Shown piece after piece: positions 33,473-41,071 of a DNA stretch of 64,000 nt (its first letter is position 1; every line of letters starts with the position of its first letter). A program made the translations under genes and the position numbers. The DNA comes from Kiloniellales bacterium (lineage in GTDB: Bacteria; Pseudomonadota; Alphaproteobacteria; Kiloniellales; JAKSBE01), in contig JASJBF010000034.1 of NCBI GenBank assembly GCA_030066685.1, positions 1 through 64,000 of the forward strand, written 5' to 3'. The notes beneath the pieces were generated by a model that did not search any database, was not told where the DNA came from, and was given only the letters and a program-made list of their open reading frames with translations.

Positions 33473-33833
33473 TTAACGCGGAAACGGCAAGAGCGTAAGA
33501 CCTATGAGAGTATTTTGCGCTGGAGCTCAGAGCCCTGTCAAAGGGCATCAATATGCGAGTTGTTTGCCGCCGCGATTGGAAAGGAATCCCAGGGCGCTGC
33601 CGCTCGATGCAGAGCGGGACCGTCGATCTCGGTCCTTTGGGATCGTCTTTGAGGAACCCAGATAGGAACCAGCGCTGCCGCCGGCCGCCACCTCGGCTTC
33701 GACGCGGCGGGCACCGCCGTGCCCGTCATCGCGAGCGAAATGACCGCGCTGCCGACCGTCTTGTTTGTCCCGGAAACGACGAAGGGGAGCGCCCGGGCGC
33801 CCCCCTCGAAAACGGTCGGCGTCTGGCGCCGTA
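33473..33833. other. Intergenic region without a recognisable gene
   Basis: About 360 bases lie between the orphan gene and rpmA. I see no convincing frame. Its only clear structure is the GC-rich hairpin near 33783-33806, downstream of rpmA. The left part shares the lower GC of the orphan gene, and the right part returns to the GC-rich host composition near 33660, which may mark an insertion boundary. Confidence 0.5.
33783..33806 (-). terminator. Hairpin downstream of rpmA
   Basis: A 12-bp stem with one mismatch (33783-33794 with 33795-33806) starts 28 bases after the rpmA stop. No clean T-run follows on the minus strand, so termination here may be Rho-assisted or weak. Confidence 0.4.
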
Positions 33834-34091
33834 TCAGTCCTGGCCGACCACCGAGACGTAGGTCCGCCCGCCGGTCGAGCGGTGGAACTTCACCTGGCCG
33901 CCGGTCAGGGCGAAGATGGTGTGGTCCTTGCCGATGCCGACGTTGTCGCCCGGATGGAACTTGGTGCCGCGCTGCCGCACGATGATGTTGCCGGGGACGA
34001 CGATCTGGCCGCCGAACTTCTTCACGCCCAGGCGCCGTCCGGCCGAATCGCGGCCGTTGCGCGAGCTGCCGCCTGCCTTTTTGTGTGCCAT
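33834..34091 (-). CDS. rpmA: Ribosomal protein bL27
   Basis: This 50S protein sits near the peptidyl-transferase centre. The 85 residues begin [28 protein letters not shown], the standard L27 N-terminus, with no cleavable extension. It follows rplU by 6 bases and starts after an AGGAGG site located in the gap. Confidence 0.97.
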   Translation of the reverse strand: MAHKKAGGSSRNGRDSAGRRLGVKKFGGQIVVPGNIIVRQRGTKFHPGDNVGIGKDHTIFALTGGQVKFHRSTGGRTYVSVVGQD

Positions 34092-34097
34092 AGGAGG

Positions 34098-34721
34098 TTA
34101 CTCCTTGTCTTTCTTGGCGGCCGGCTTCTTCGCGGCTGCCTTCTTGGCCGGCGCTTTCTTGGCGCCGCCGGCCGCGGCCTTCTTCGGCGCGGCCTTCTTG
34201 GCTTCGGTCTTCTTGGCGGGCGCCTTGGCCGCGGGCTTCTTGGCGGCGGCCTTCTTCGGCGCCGCCTTCTTGGGCTCGGTCTTAGGCGCCTCGGCCTTCT
34301 TCGCGGGCGCCTTCTTGGCCGGTGCCTCGGCCGCCTCGTCCTTGGCTTTGGCGGGCGCCTTGGCTTTCGCCGGCGCCTTGGCCGCCAGCTTGCCGCTCGG
34401 CTTCTTGCCGCCGGTCAGGATCTCGGTGACCTGCAGGACCGTGGTCTCCTGGCGATGGCCGTGGGTCCGGCGGTAGTTCTTGCGGCGCTTCTTCTTGAAG
34501 ACGACGATCTTGGCGTGGCGGTCCTGGCGCAGCACCTCGGCGGCCACCGTCGCACCCTCGACCAGCGGCGTGCCGACCGTGGTGCCCTTGTCGTCGCCCA
34601 GCATGAGAACCTGGTCAAGGGCGACGATCTCGCCGGCCTCGCCGGGCAGCTTCTCGACGAAGAGGGTGTCTCCGGGGGCGACTTTGTACTGCTTGCCGCC
34701 TGTCTTGATGACTGCGAACAT
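34098..34721 (-). CDS. rplU: Ribosomal protein bL21 with a long Lys/Ala/Pro tail
   Basis: This is a 50S subunit protein. Residues 1-105 are ordinary L21 ([37 protein letters not shown]). About 100 further residues, nearly all Lys, Ala, Pro and some Glu (repeats of APAKK and KKAAPKK), follow from about residue 106. L21 is normally near 103 residues. The tail is similar in composition to histone-H1-like or nucleoid-binding tails and is expected to be disordered and strongly basic. The promoter lies about 70 bases upstream. Confidence 0.95.
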   Translation of the reverse strand: MFAVIKTGGKQYKVAPGDTLFVEKLPGEAGEIVALDQVLMLGDDKGTTVGTPLVEGATVAAEVLRQDRHAKIVVFKKKRRKNYRRTHGHRQETTVLQVTEILTGGKKPSGKLAAKAPAKAKAPAKAKDEAAEAPAKKAPAKKAEAPKTEPKKAAPKKAAAKKPAAKAPAKKTEAKKAAPKKAAAGGAKKAPAKKAAAKKPAAKKDKE

Positions 34722-34791
34722 GACCGTATTCTTTGACCAATTTCACGAAATTTCGGGCGGAATAGGCCTTCCGGCCTCCCGCGACCGGCGC

Positions 34792-34819
34792 ACTATACGC
34801 GCGGAAAGCCTTGTGTCAA
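34792..34819 (-). promoter_or_regulatory. Strong sigma-70-like promoter for rplU-rpmA
   Basis: On the minus strand TTGACA (34819-34814) and TATAGT (34797-34792) are 16 bases apart. The leader of about 65 bases contains a small AGGCC-GGAA-GGCCT hairpin (34766-34779). Confidence 0.65.
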
Positions 34820-34826
34820 CGGGGCT

Positions 34827-35819
34827 TCAGGCGGAAATCGCCGTCACCGCCGTGGCCGGGCCGTCGGCCTCGAAGCCCTGGGCGAGGATGCGGCCGCTGG
34901 CCGGCTCGGCGACCATGGCCAGGCGGGTCGTGGGGTTCAGGATCGGCGGCTTCAGCCACGCCAGGTCGTGCCCGGCGGCCGGTGCCTGGCGGGCCATCAG
35001 GGCGGCCCGGCCCTCGCTGTCCTCGCCCCGCGATCGGGCCCGGGGCCGCGGCCCCAGCCAGTGGTTGGCCGCCACCTGCGGGCCCTCGTGCACGAAGGCC
35101 TTGTGCTCCAGGCGCTCGATCACGCAGCCCTGGTCGGGTTCCGGCCCGGCCAGGGAGAAGATCGCCGGCATGGCCAGGGGCGCCTCGCTCAGGCGCCTGC
35201 GCGCCTCGGCGTAGTCCCGCGCCTGGTCGAAGACCTGACGCAGCAGGTGCGCCGGCGGCAGCCCGGAGGCGCGCCAGACCCCGACCCGGTCGAGGCCCCA
35301 GTCGAAGATCATCGAGGCCGAGCGCCGGCGCTGCGGGGCCTGGTTGAAGGCGGCGGCGAAGCGCCCCGGCGCCAGGCCCTGGATCGAGCCGGTGAAGCCG
35401 GGCCAGGTCAGGTTGATCCACTCGCCCGCCGGGCCGCGCTGCCGGGCCGCCACCAGGTTGCGGCCCAGGCCCTCGAAGGGCCAGTCCAGGACCCGTAGCA
35501 GGCGGCCCTGCGCGCCGTCGGCACCGGGCCCGACGGCGCAGGTGCAGCTCCACTCGTAGCTGAGGTTCAGGAAATAGGCCCCGGGCCGGCCCAGCCGGCG
35601 GGCGACTGTCTCGATCTCCTCCAGGTAGGGGTTGCCGCTCCGCTCCAGCCAGCGGCGCGAGACCCGGTCGCCGAAGCGGACCACGAACCCGGGGTAGGTC
35701 CGGGTCGCCCCGGCCAGCAGGGCGTTGAGCCGGGCGCCCTCGGCGTCCAGCAGGCAGCCCGGGCCCTGCACGTGGCGCTCGGGAATCGGCGGCAGTTTGT
35801 GGTGACGGCGCCCGGTCAT
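34827..35819 (-). CDS. Acid ceramidase/NAAA-like Ntn hydrolase
   Basis: The 330 residues match the conjugated-bile-acid/acid ceramidase type of N-terminal nucleophile amidase. The proposed nucleophile is the second Cys of SCTCAVG (about residue 93), followed by the family pattern of a G-x-L-x-R-x-x-D-W segment (GRLLRVLDWPFEGLG) and WINLTWPGFTGSIQGLAPGRFAAAFNQAP. In lysosomal relatives the chain self-cleaves before this Cys. No signal peptide is seen, so a cytoplasmic location is likely. The substrate could be an N-acyl amide or lipid. It lies 63 bases after the S2P-like gene in the same direction. Confidence 0.7.
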   Translation of the reverse strand: MTGRRHHKLPPIPERHVQGPGCLLDAEGARLNALLAGATRTYPGFVVRFGDRVSRRWLERSGNPYLEEIETVARRLGRPGAYFLNLSYEWSCTCAVGPGADGAQGRLLRVLDWPFEGLGRNLVAARQRGPAGEWINLTWPGFTGSIQGLAPGRFAAAFNQAPQRRRSASMIFDWGLDRVGVWRASGLPPAHLLRQVFDQARDYAEARRRLSEAPLAMPAIFSLAGPEPDQGCVIERLEHKAFVHEGPQVAANHWLGPRPRARSRGEDSEGRAALMARQAPAAGHDLAWLKPPILNPTTRLAMVAEPASGRILAQGFEADGPATAVTAISA

Positions 35820-35882
35820 GCCATCACAGATAGCACCACCGGCGGCGCTTTCACAGCGCTCTTGCCGCGCCGCGACGGCCGG

Positions 35883-37001
35883 TCAGAGCGGCGCCGCCAG
35901 CGCGATGACCAGGAACATCGCGGTGATCAGGATTCCCCAGGGCAGGAAGGTGACGTCGAGGCGGCCGCGCCGCGCCAGGCCGCGGCGAAGGGTCCAGAGG
36001 TTGCCGGCCAGCACTGCCAGGATGATCACCAGCAGGAGCAGCAGCCACGGGTTCTGCGCGCTGCCGAGGAGGATCGGCAGGCCGGTCAGGCCGAAGAGCA
36101 GGGCCGAGGTGACGACCAGCGGGGCGCGCGTCTCCGCCCCCCGTCCCGGGCCCCGGCCGGTGACCGCGGCGATCAGCCGCCCGCCGTCGAAGCCGGGCAG
36201 GGGCAGCAGCGACAGGCCGGCGAAGGCCAGCGACAGCAGCGCGAAGCCGTAGATCGACTTCGCCGCCACGGTGTCCCGCTCGAAGCCGGGCAGGATCTCG
36301 GCCAGAGGATAGAACAGGCGGTTGGTCAAGGTCGGCCGGATGCAGGGGTTGGGGACCGCGGCGGCGGCCCGGCAGGCCGCCTCGGCCAGGCAGACGCTGG
36401 GTCCGGCCGCGCCGTCGGTCCTGCAGGCCTGCGGCCAGCCCCCGATCAGCACGCGGAAGGGGTGCCGCACCAGACGCCAGGTCTCGTCCAGGGACAGCAC
36501 CAGCGCGGATCCTGGCCCGGGCCGCAGCGTGGCCAGGCCGGGCCGGAGGTCCTTGCCGGTCTGCAGGCTGGCGGCGGCGCTCTGCGGACCCTGCTCGCCC
36601 GGCGCTGACCCTCCGCCGGCGGGCGCGAAGCCGAGGAAGAAGACGTAGAGCAGCAGGACCGCCAAGGCGAGGTTACCGCCGGCACCGCCCAGGGCGAGCA
36701 GGATCCGCTGCGGTCGCCTCAGCTCCCGCCAGGCCAGACCCTGGACTGCCGGCGCCCCCGCGCCCTCGCCGGCCAGCCGCAGATGGCCGAAGAGCGGGAT
36801 CCAGCCAAGCTGCCACTGCGTCCCGCGGCGGTCGCGTCGCTGCAGCAAGATCGGTCCCAGGCCGACGCGGAAGACCTCGACGCCGAGCCCGAGCAGGCGC
36901 GCCGCCAGGTAGTGGCCCAGGTTGTGCGCAACGACCACCAGGGAGAGCAGCAAGCTCCAGGCGGCGAGCAGCAGGAGGCTCAGGCTGATGATGCTCCACA
37001 T
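35883..37001 (-). CDS. Site-2-protease (M50) homologue lacking the catalytic Glu
   Basis: This 372-residue polytopic membrane protein has the M50 fold: a first helix ending in VVVAHNLGHYLAARLLG, a VGLGP loop, an inserted periplasmic segment, and LSLLPLPGFDGGRLIAAVTGR in a late helix. In active enzymes the first motif is HExxH; here it is HNLGH (codon AAC), so the general base is gone although both His and the LDGG-type Asp remain. It may be a pseudoprotease that binds zinc or substrates. The C-terminus adds two or three more hydrophobic helices. Confidence 0.75.
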   Translation of the reverse strand: MWSIISLSLLLLAAWSLLLSLVVVAHNLGHYLAARLLGLGVEVFRVGLGPILLQRRDRRGTQWQLGWIPLFGHLRLAGEGAGAPAVQGLAWRELRRPQRILLALGGAGGNLALAVLLLYVFFLGFAPAGGGSAPGEQGPQSAAASLQTGKDLRPGLATLRPGPGSALVLSLDETWRLVRHPFRVLIGGWPQACRTDGAAGPSVCLAEAACRAAAAVPNPCIRPTLTNRLFYPLAEILPGFERDTVAAKSIYGFALLSLAFAGLSLLPLPGFDGGRLIAAVTGRGPGRGAETRAPLVVTSALLFGLTGLPILLGSAQNPWLLLLLVIILAVLAGNLWTLRRGLARRGRLDVTFLPWGILITAMFLVIALAAPL

Positions 37002-37114
37002 GACGGCGGGCTCGGCTCGCGGGTCGGCAGGGGCCGGACGGCAGGCGCTCCTTGGTACTACAGCCCCGGAACCTATCGCGGAGAGGTTAACGCCTTGCGC
37101 CGTCGCGCCGAGCG

Positions 37115-39256
37115 TCAGCGTGACGCCATCGCCGTCCGGCCCTCGCTATTGCCGGGCGCGTCGCTCCGGCGCCGCTCGCAGGTCCCCCGCAGACGCTCGG
37201 CGACCGCGTCCCGGCCGTGACGCAGCGCGTCGTCCAGGGGCGTGTTGCCCCAGCGGTCCCGCGGCTCGAGCGCGATCCCCTGGGCGATGAAGTATTCGAC
37301 GACCTTCAGGTGGCCTTCCGCCGCCGCCAGGTGCAGCGGCGTGCGCAGGTCGTAGTCGGCGATGTCGAGCGGCACGCCCTTGGCGACCAAGCGGCAGATC
37401 GTGGTCAGGTCGCCGGCGCTGGCGGCCCAGATCAGCTCGGCCGTGGTGCTGGCCTCGGCCTGCAGGCGCTGGGCCAGCGGCGGCAGGTCGGCGTTGCCGG
37501 GCAGGCTCGGCGCGCCGCGGCGGGCGCCGGCGCCTTCCAGCAGCGCGATGACCTCGCGATGGCCCTGCAGATAGGCGTCGTCCAGCGGCGTGCCGCCCCA
37601 GCGGTCCTTCGGGCTGAGGTCGACGCCAGCGGGGCTGCGCGCCTGCTCCCGGACGTAGAAGCCGACCACCTCGGCCTGGTTCTCCGCCGCCGCCAGGTGC
37701 AGCGGCGTGCGCAGGTCGTAGTCGGCGCAGCCCAGCTCGGCGCCGCGCAGGAGCTGGTCCTGGATCGCGCCCAGGTCGCCCTTGCTGGCCGCCCAGATCA
37801 GCTCGTTGACCCGGGTCGCCTGGCGGCGCGTGCCGCTGATCCGCGGGTCCTTCTTGGCCGAGGCGTCGGTCAGGGTGTCGTAGTTGTGGAAGTTGAAGGT
37901 CTCGACCAGGCGGCGGCAGAACTCGACGCCGCGCACGCTGTTGCCGTGGGCGTCCAGGCGCGGCGACCACGTGCAGAGCCCCATGACGTTGGGAATCACG
38001 ATCATGATCCCGCCGCAGACCCCGCTCTTGGCCGGCAGGCCGATGGTGAAGGCGAACTCGCCGGAGAAGTCGTACATGCCGCAGGAGGACATCATCGCCA
38101 GGCAGCGCTGCACGGTCTCGGTCCGGAAGACGCGGACGCCGCTGATCGGGCAGATCCCGCCGTTGGCCAGGGTCGCGGCCACGACCGACATCATCTCCGC
38201 GTTCATCTCGATGGCGCAGCACTGGAAGTAGAAGTCGAGCACGTCCTGCAGCTCTGCGTCTTCCGGAAAGGCGTCCTTTTCGCGCATGAAGTAGGCCAGC
38301 GCGAAGTTGCGGTCGGCGGTCTGCCGCTCCGAGAGGTAAACCGGCGTGGAGAAGCGCGGCTTCTCGCCGCCGCAGAGCGCCTGCCAGCAGGCCATGACGG
38401 CGTCGAAGCGGGCGCCCGCCCAGCCCCGGGCGTCGAGCCCGCCCTGTCCGGCCAGGCGGCGCTTCTCCCGCAGGCTGATCAGGGCGCTGCTCATGATCGC
38501 GCCGGCGTTGATCATGGGATTGTGCGGCCGGTTTTGCTTGTCGAGGGTCAGCTCGTTGAAGCAGGCGCCGCTCGGCTCGTGGCCGATGTAGGCATGGACC
38601 TCGGCCGCGCCGTGCTCCTCCAGCGCCAGGCAGTAGTTGATCGGCTTGCAGGTCGACTGCAGCGAAAAGAAGGTCCCGGAGTCGCCGAAGGCGGCACGCT
38701 GGCCGTCGACCGTGCAGATGCCGACGCCGAAGCGGTCGAGCTCGGGCCCCTTCAGGTCGAGCTGCGGGATGTAGTCGGCGGCCTTGCCGCTGCGGTTTGC
38801 CGCCGTTGCGGCGTGGATCCGCTCGATCTCCCGGCAGAAGTCGGTGAAGTCCGGGATCACCATCTGGCCCTGCAGCGCGCGTTCGATCAGCAGGATGTTG
38901 TGGCGGATCGCGGTGCAGAAGCTCTCCTGGGGGATCGCCGGTTCCGGCGCCTCCTCGCGCTGTGCGTCCTGCTCCCGCCGATGGGCCTCGAGGGCCAGCA
39001 TGCTCTCGCGCAGCCGCAGGTCGTCCGGGCTCAGGCCGACCTGGACCAGCATCTTCTCCAGGTCGCTGCACAGCACCCGGTCGTCGTTGTCCAGGTCCAG
39101 CGACTTGAATAGGCGGACCTCCCGCTGATCGAGGCCCTGGGCCGCGCCGGCGCTCTGCGAAGCCGCGGCGACGATCGAAAGCGAGCCGGACTTGCGCGGC
39201 GCCTTGGTGCTGCGCCCGGACCTCTCGCTCTGACGGGGGTTCTTGCGCGTGGACAT
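37115..39256 (-). CDS. glsA: Long glutaminase with EF-hand-like N-terminus and ankyrin repeats
   Basis: The enzyme hydrolyses glutamine to glutamate and ammonia. The 713-residue protein is more than twice the usual bacterial length (about 310). Residues 40-150 form an EF-hand-like helical region (LDLDNDDRVLCSDLEKML). The beta-lactamase-fold glutaminase domain spans about 160-470, with the Ser-x-x-Lys dyad STCK at 201-204, HNPMINAGAIMSSAL and KSGVCGGIMIVIPN. The C-terminal 200 residues hold two pairs of ankyrin repeats (YDLRTPLHLAAAE appears twice). This layout is that of animal kidney-type GLS. Its neighbours are amt and glnA, and it carries the shared upstream module. Confidence 0.92.
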   Translation of the reverse strand: MSTRKNPRQSERSGRSTKAPRKSGSLSIVAAASQSAGAAQGLDQREVRLFKSLDLDNDDRVLCSDLEKMLVQVGLSPDDLRLRESMLALEAHRREQDAQREEAPEPAIPQESFCTAIRHNILLIERALQGQMVIPDFTDFCREIERIHAATAANRSGKAADYIPQLDLKGPELDRFGVGICTVDGQRAAFGDSGTFFSLQSTCKPINYCLALEEHGAAEVHAYIGHEPSGACFNELTLDKQNRPHNPMINAGAIMSSALISLREKRRLAGQGGLDARGWAGARFDAVMACWQALCGGEKPRFSTPVYLSERQTADRNFALAYFMREKDAFPEDAELQDVLDFYFQCCAIEMNAEMMSVVAATLANGGICPISGVRVFRTETVQRCLAMMSSCGMYDFSGEFAFTIGLPAKSGVCGGIMIVIPNVMGLCTWSPRLDAHGNSVRGVEFCRRLVETFNFHNYDTLTDASAKKDPRISGTRRQATRVNELIWAASKGDLGAIQDQLLRGAELGCADYDLRTPLHLAAAENQAEVVGFYVREQARSPAGVDLSPKDRWGGTPLDDAYLQGHREVIALLEGAGARRGAPSLPGNADLPPLAQRLQAEASTTAELIWAASAGDLTTICRLVAKGVPLDIADYDLRTPLHLAAAEGHLKVVEYFIAQGIALEPRDRWGNTPLDDALRHGRDAVAERLRGTCERRRSDAPGNSEGRTAMASR

Positions 39257-39320
39257 GGCAAATCTCCGAAAGAGTGGCCTGGAAGGGCCGCACGGCGGCG
39301 CTTCACGTCTTGCCTAGCGA

Positions 39321-39383
39321 TTTAGGGGACCGCCGTTTCAGGGCGATGTCTCGGCTTGGACTTTAGTGTTGCAGTTGTGTCAG
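39321..39383 (-). promoter_or_regulatory. Shared upstream module, glsA copy
   Basis: Read on the minus strand, this 63-bp stretch holds ACAACTG, then after 27 bases ATCGCCCTGAAA, then after 9 bases CCTAAA, ending 65 bases before the glsA ATG. The same arrangement precedes amt, glnA and the DUF1127 gene. Confidence 0.7.
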
Positions 39384-39415
39384 CCGCGAAGTTCGCCGCT
39401 CGATGCAACGGAAGG

Positions 39416-39443
39416 CGCCCTCCCCCGCGGGAGGGGGAGGGCG
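39416..39443 (-). terminator. Hairpin downstream of amt
   Basis: A perfect 11-bp GC-rich stem (39416-39426 with 39433-39443) with a 6-base loop starts 46 bases after the amt stop. The following T content on the minus strand is low, so it is only a probable terminator. A second smaller hairpin lies at 39451-39470. Confidence 0.5.
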
Positions 39444-39489
39444 TTCCGGCGGCGACGTTTTCCCGTCGCCTCGGCGCCTCGAAGGGCTT

Positions 39490-40836
39490 TCAGGAGTTCG
39501 AGGGCGCCGCCGAGAATTCGGGATAGGCCCGCATGCCGGTCTCCACCTCGTCGACGCCGAGGGCCTCGCCGACCTCGGTCAGGCGCAGCCGCACGGTCAC
39601 CTTGAGGGCGAGCCAGACCAGGGTGCTGAGGCTCGAGACGAAGACCCCGACCGCGGCGATGCCCAGGGCCTGTGTCGCCAGGCTGGCGTCCGGATTGGTG
39701 AAGGTCACCGCCAGGGTGCCCCAGATGCCGGCCACGAGATGGACCGGGATCGCGCCCACCACGTCGTCGATCCGGAAGCGGTCGAGCAGCGGCGTGCAGG
39801 CCACGACCAGGCCGCCGCCGACCGCGCCGATCAGGCAGGCGGCGCCGACGCTCGCGGTATCCGGGCCGGCGGTGATGCTGACGAGGCCGGCCAGGGCGCC
39901 GTTGAGCGCCATGGTCAGGTCGACCCGTCCGGTAGTCAGCTGGTTCAGGCCCATCGCCGCCATCACGCCGCAGGCCGAGGCCATGGTGGTGTTGACGTAG
40001 ATGTTGGAGACGGCGACGGCGTCCGCGGCCGAGCCCAGGGCGAGCTGCGAGCCGCCGTTGAAGCCGAGCCAGCCGAGCCAGAGGATGAAGGTCCCCAGGG
40101 TCGCCAGCGGCAGCGAGGAGCCCGGCATGGGCATCACCTTGCCGTCGGGGCCGTAGCGCCCGCGCCGCGCGCCGACGATGATCGCGCCGCAGAGCGCGGC
40201 CCAGCCGCCGACCGAGTGGACCAGGGTCGAGCCGGCGAAGTCGACGAAGCCGAGCTCGGCCAGCCAGCCTCCGCCCCAGTGCCAGGCGCCCTGGATCGGG
40301 TAGATCACGGCGGTCAGCACGACCACGAAGCCGAGGAAGGGCCAGAGCTTGACCCGCTCGGCCAGGGCGCCGGAGACGATCGAGGCGGCCGTGGCGACGA
40401 AGACCATCTGGAAGAACCAGTCCGAGGCGGCGGCGTAGCCGGCGCTGTAGTCGCCGGCCAGGGCGGCCGTGTCGTCGGCCTGCCAGACCGCGAGCGAGCC
40501 CAGGAATCCGCCGTCGACGCCCTGGTACATCAAATTGTAGCCGACCAGGTAGAAGGCGATCCCGGCGATCGAGAAGAGGGCGATGTTCTTCAGCAGGATC
40601 GTGGTCACGCTCTTGGTCCGGACCAGGCCCGACTCCAGCATGGCGAAGCCGGCCGCCATCCAGAGTACGAGGAAGCCGTGCACCAGGAAGGACAGGGTGT
40701 TGAACACGTAGGCCGTTTCCTCCGAGACCGCGGCCTGGGCTGGCGTCGAAACGGCGACCAGGGCGAGCCCGGCCATGAGACCGCCACCCAGGCCGAGCCC
40801 GCGGTGCCCCTGCGGGCGGCGTAGTTTGCAAGACAT
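39490..40836 (-). CDS. amt: Ammonium transporter (Amt family)
   Basis: This is an inner-membrane ammonium channel. The 448 residues have a cleavable-type N-terminus (LMAGLALVAVSTPAQAA) and eleven hydrophobic helices. Family motifs include FAMLESGLVRTKS, DFAGSTLVHSVGGWAALCGA (with the first pore His) and DDVVGAIPVHLVAGIWGTLA (second pore His). The usual glnK partner gene is absent from both sides. The shared upstream module and a position between glutaminase and glutamine synthetase suggest a dedicated ammonium-handling unit. Confidence 0.95.
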   Translation of the reverse strand: MSCKLRRPQGHRGLGLGGGLMAGLALVAVSTPAQAAVSEETAYVFNTLSFLVHGFLVLWMAAGFAMLESGLVRTKSVTTILLKNIALFSIAGIAFYLVGYNLMYQGVDGGFLGSLAVWQADDTAALAGDYSAGYAAASDWFFQMVFVATAASIVSGALAERVKLWPFLGFVVVLTAVIYPIQGAWHWGGGWLAELGFVDFAGSTLVHSVGGWAALCGAIIVGARRGRYGPDGKVMPMPGSSLPLATLGTFILWLGWLGFNGGSQLALGSAADAVAVSNIYVNTTMASACGVMAAMGLNQLTTGRVDLTMALNGALAGLVSITAGPDTASVGAACLIGAVGGGLVVACTPLLDRFRIDDVVGAIPVHLVAGIWGTLAVTFTNPDASLATQALGIAAVGVFVSSLSTLVWLALKVTVRLRLTEVGEALGVDEVETGMRAYPEFSAAPSNS

Positions 40837-40910
40837 CGAATTGCTCCAATAGACAAAGGTGAACTGCGCAGGGCTGGCCGGAGTTTGGCCCCGCTGCGCC
40901 GTCTGCCTTA

Positions 40911-40973
40911 CCTAGGGGCCGGGGATTTCAGGACGATGTCCCGCCGCAAGAGAAGGGTTTCAATTGTAAACGC
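40911..40973 (-). promoter_or_regulatory. Shared upstream module, amt copy
   Basis: On the minus strand: ACAATTG, 26 bases, ATCGTCCTGAAA, 9 bases, CCTAGG, 75 bases before the amt ATG. Confidence 0.7.
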
Positions 40974-41008
40974 CGATCACGCCGCCGGCGGCGGTAAGGC
41001 AACGAAGA

Positions 41009-41038
41009 GGACCCGCCGGCGGAGAGGCCGGCGGGTCC
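41009..41038 (-). terminator. Strong hairpin downstream of glnA
   Basis: A perfect 12-bp stem (41009-41020 with 41027-41038) with a 6-base loop begins 34 bases after the glnA stop and is followed by TCTTCGTT on the minus strand. Confidence 0.55.
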
Positions 41039-41071
41039 GGGTGCAGCGGGTCTATCCGAAGGCAGCTGCGG

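Noticed and set aside
39321-39383. Heat-shock (RpoH-type) promoter in the shared module
   Set aside because: The CCTGAAA and CCCCTAAAT halves resemble RpoH boxes, but the gap between them is about 8 bases, well short of the 13 or more that such promoters need.
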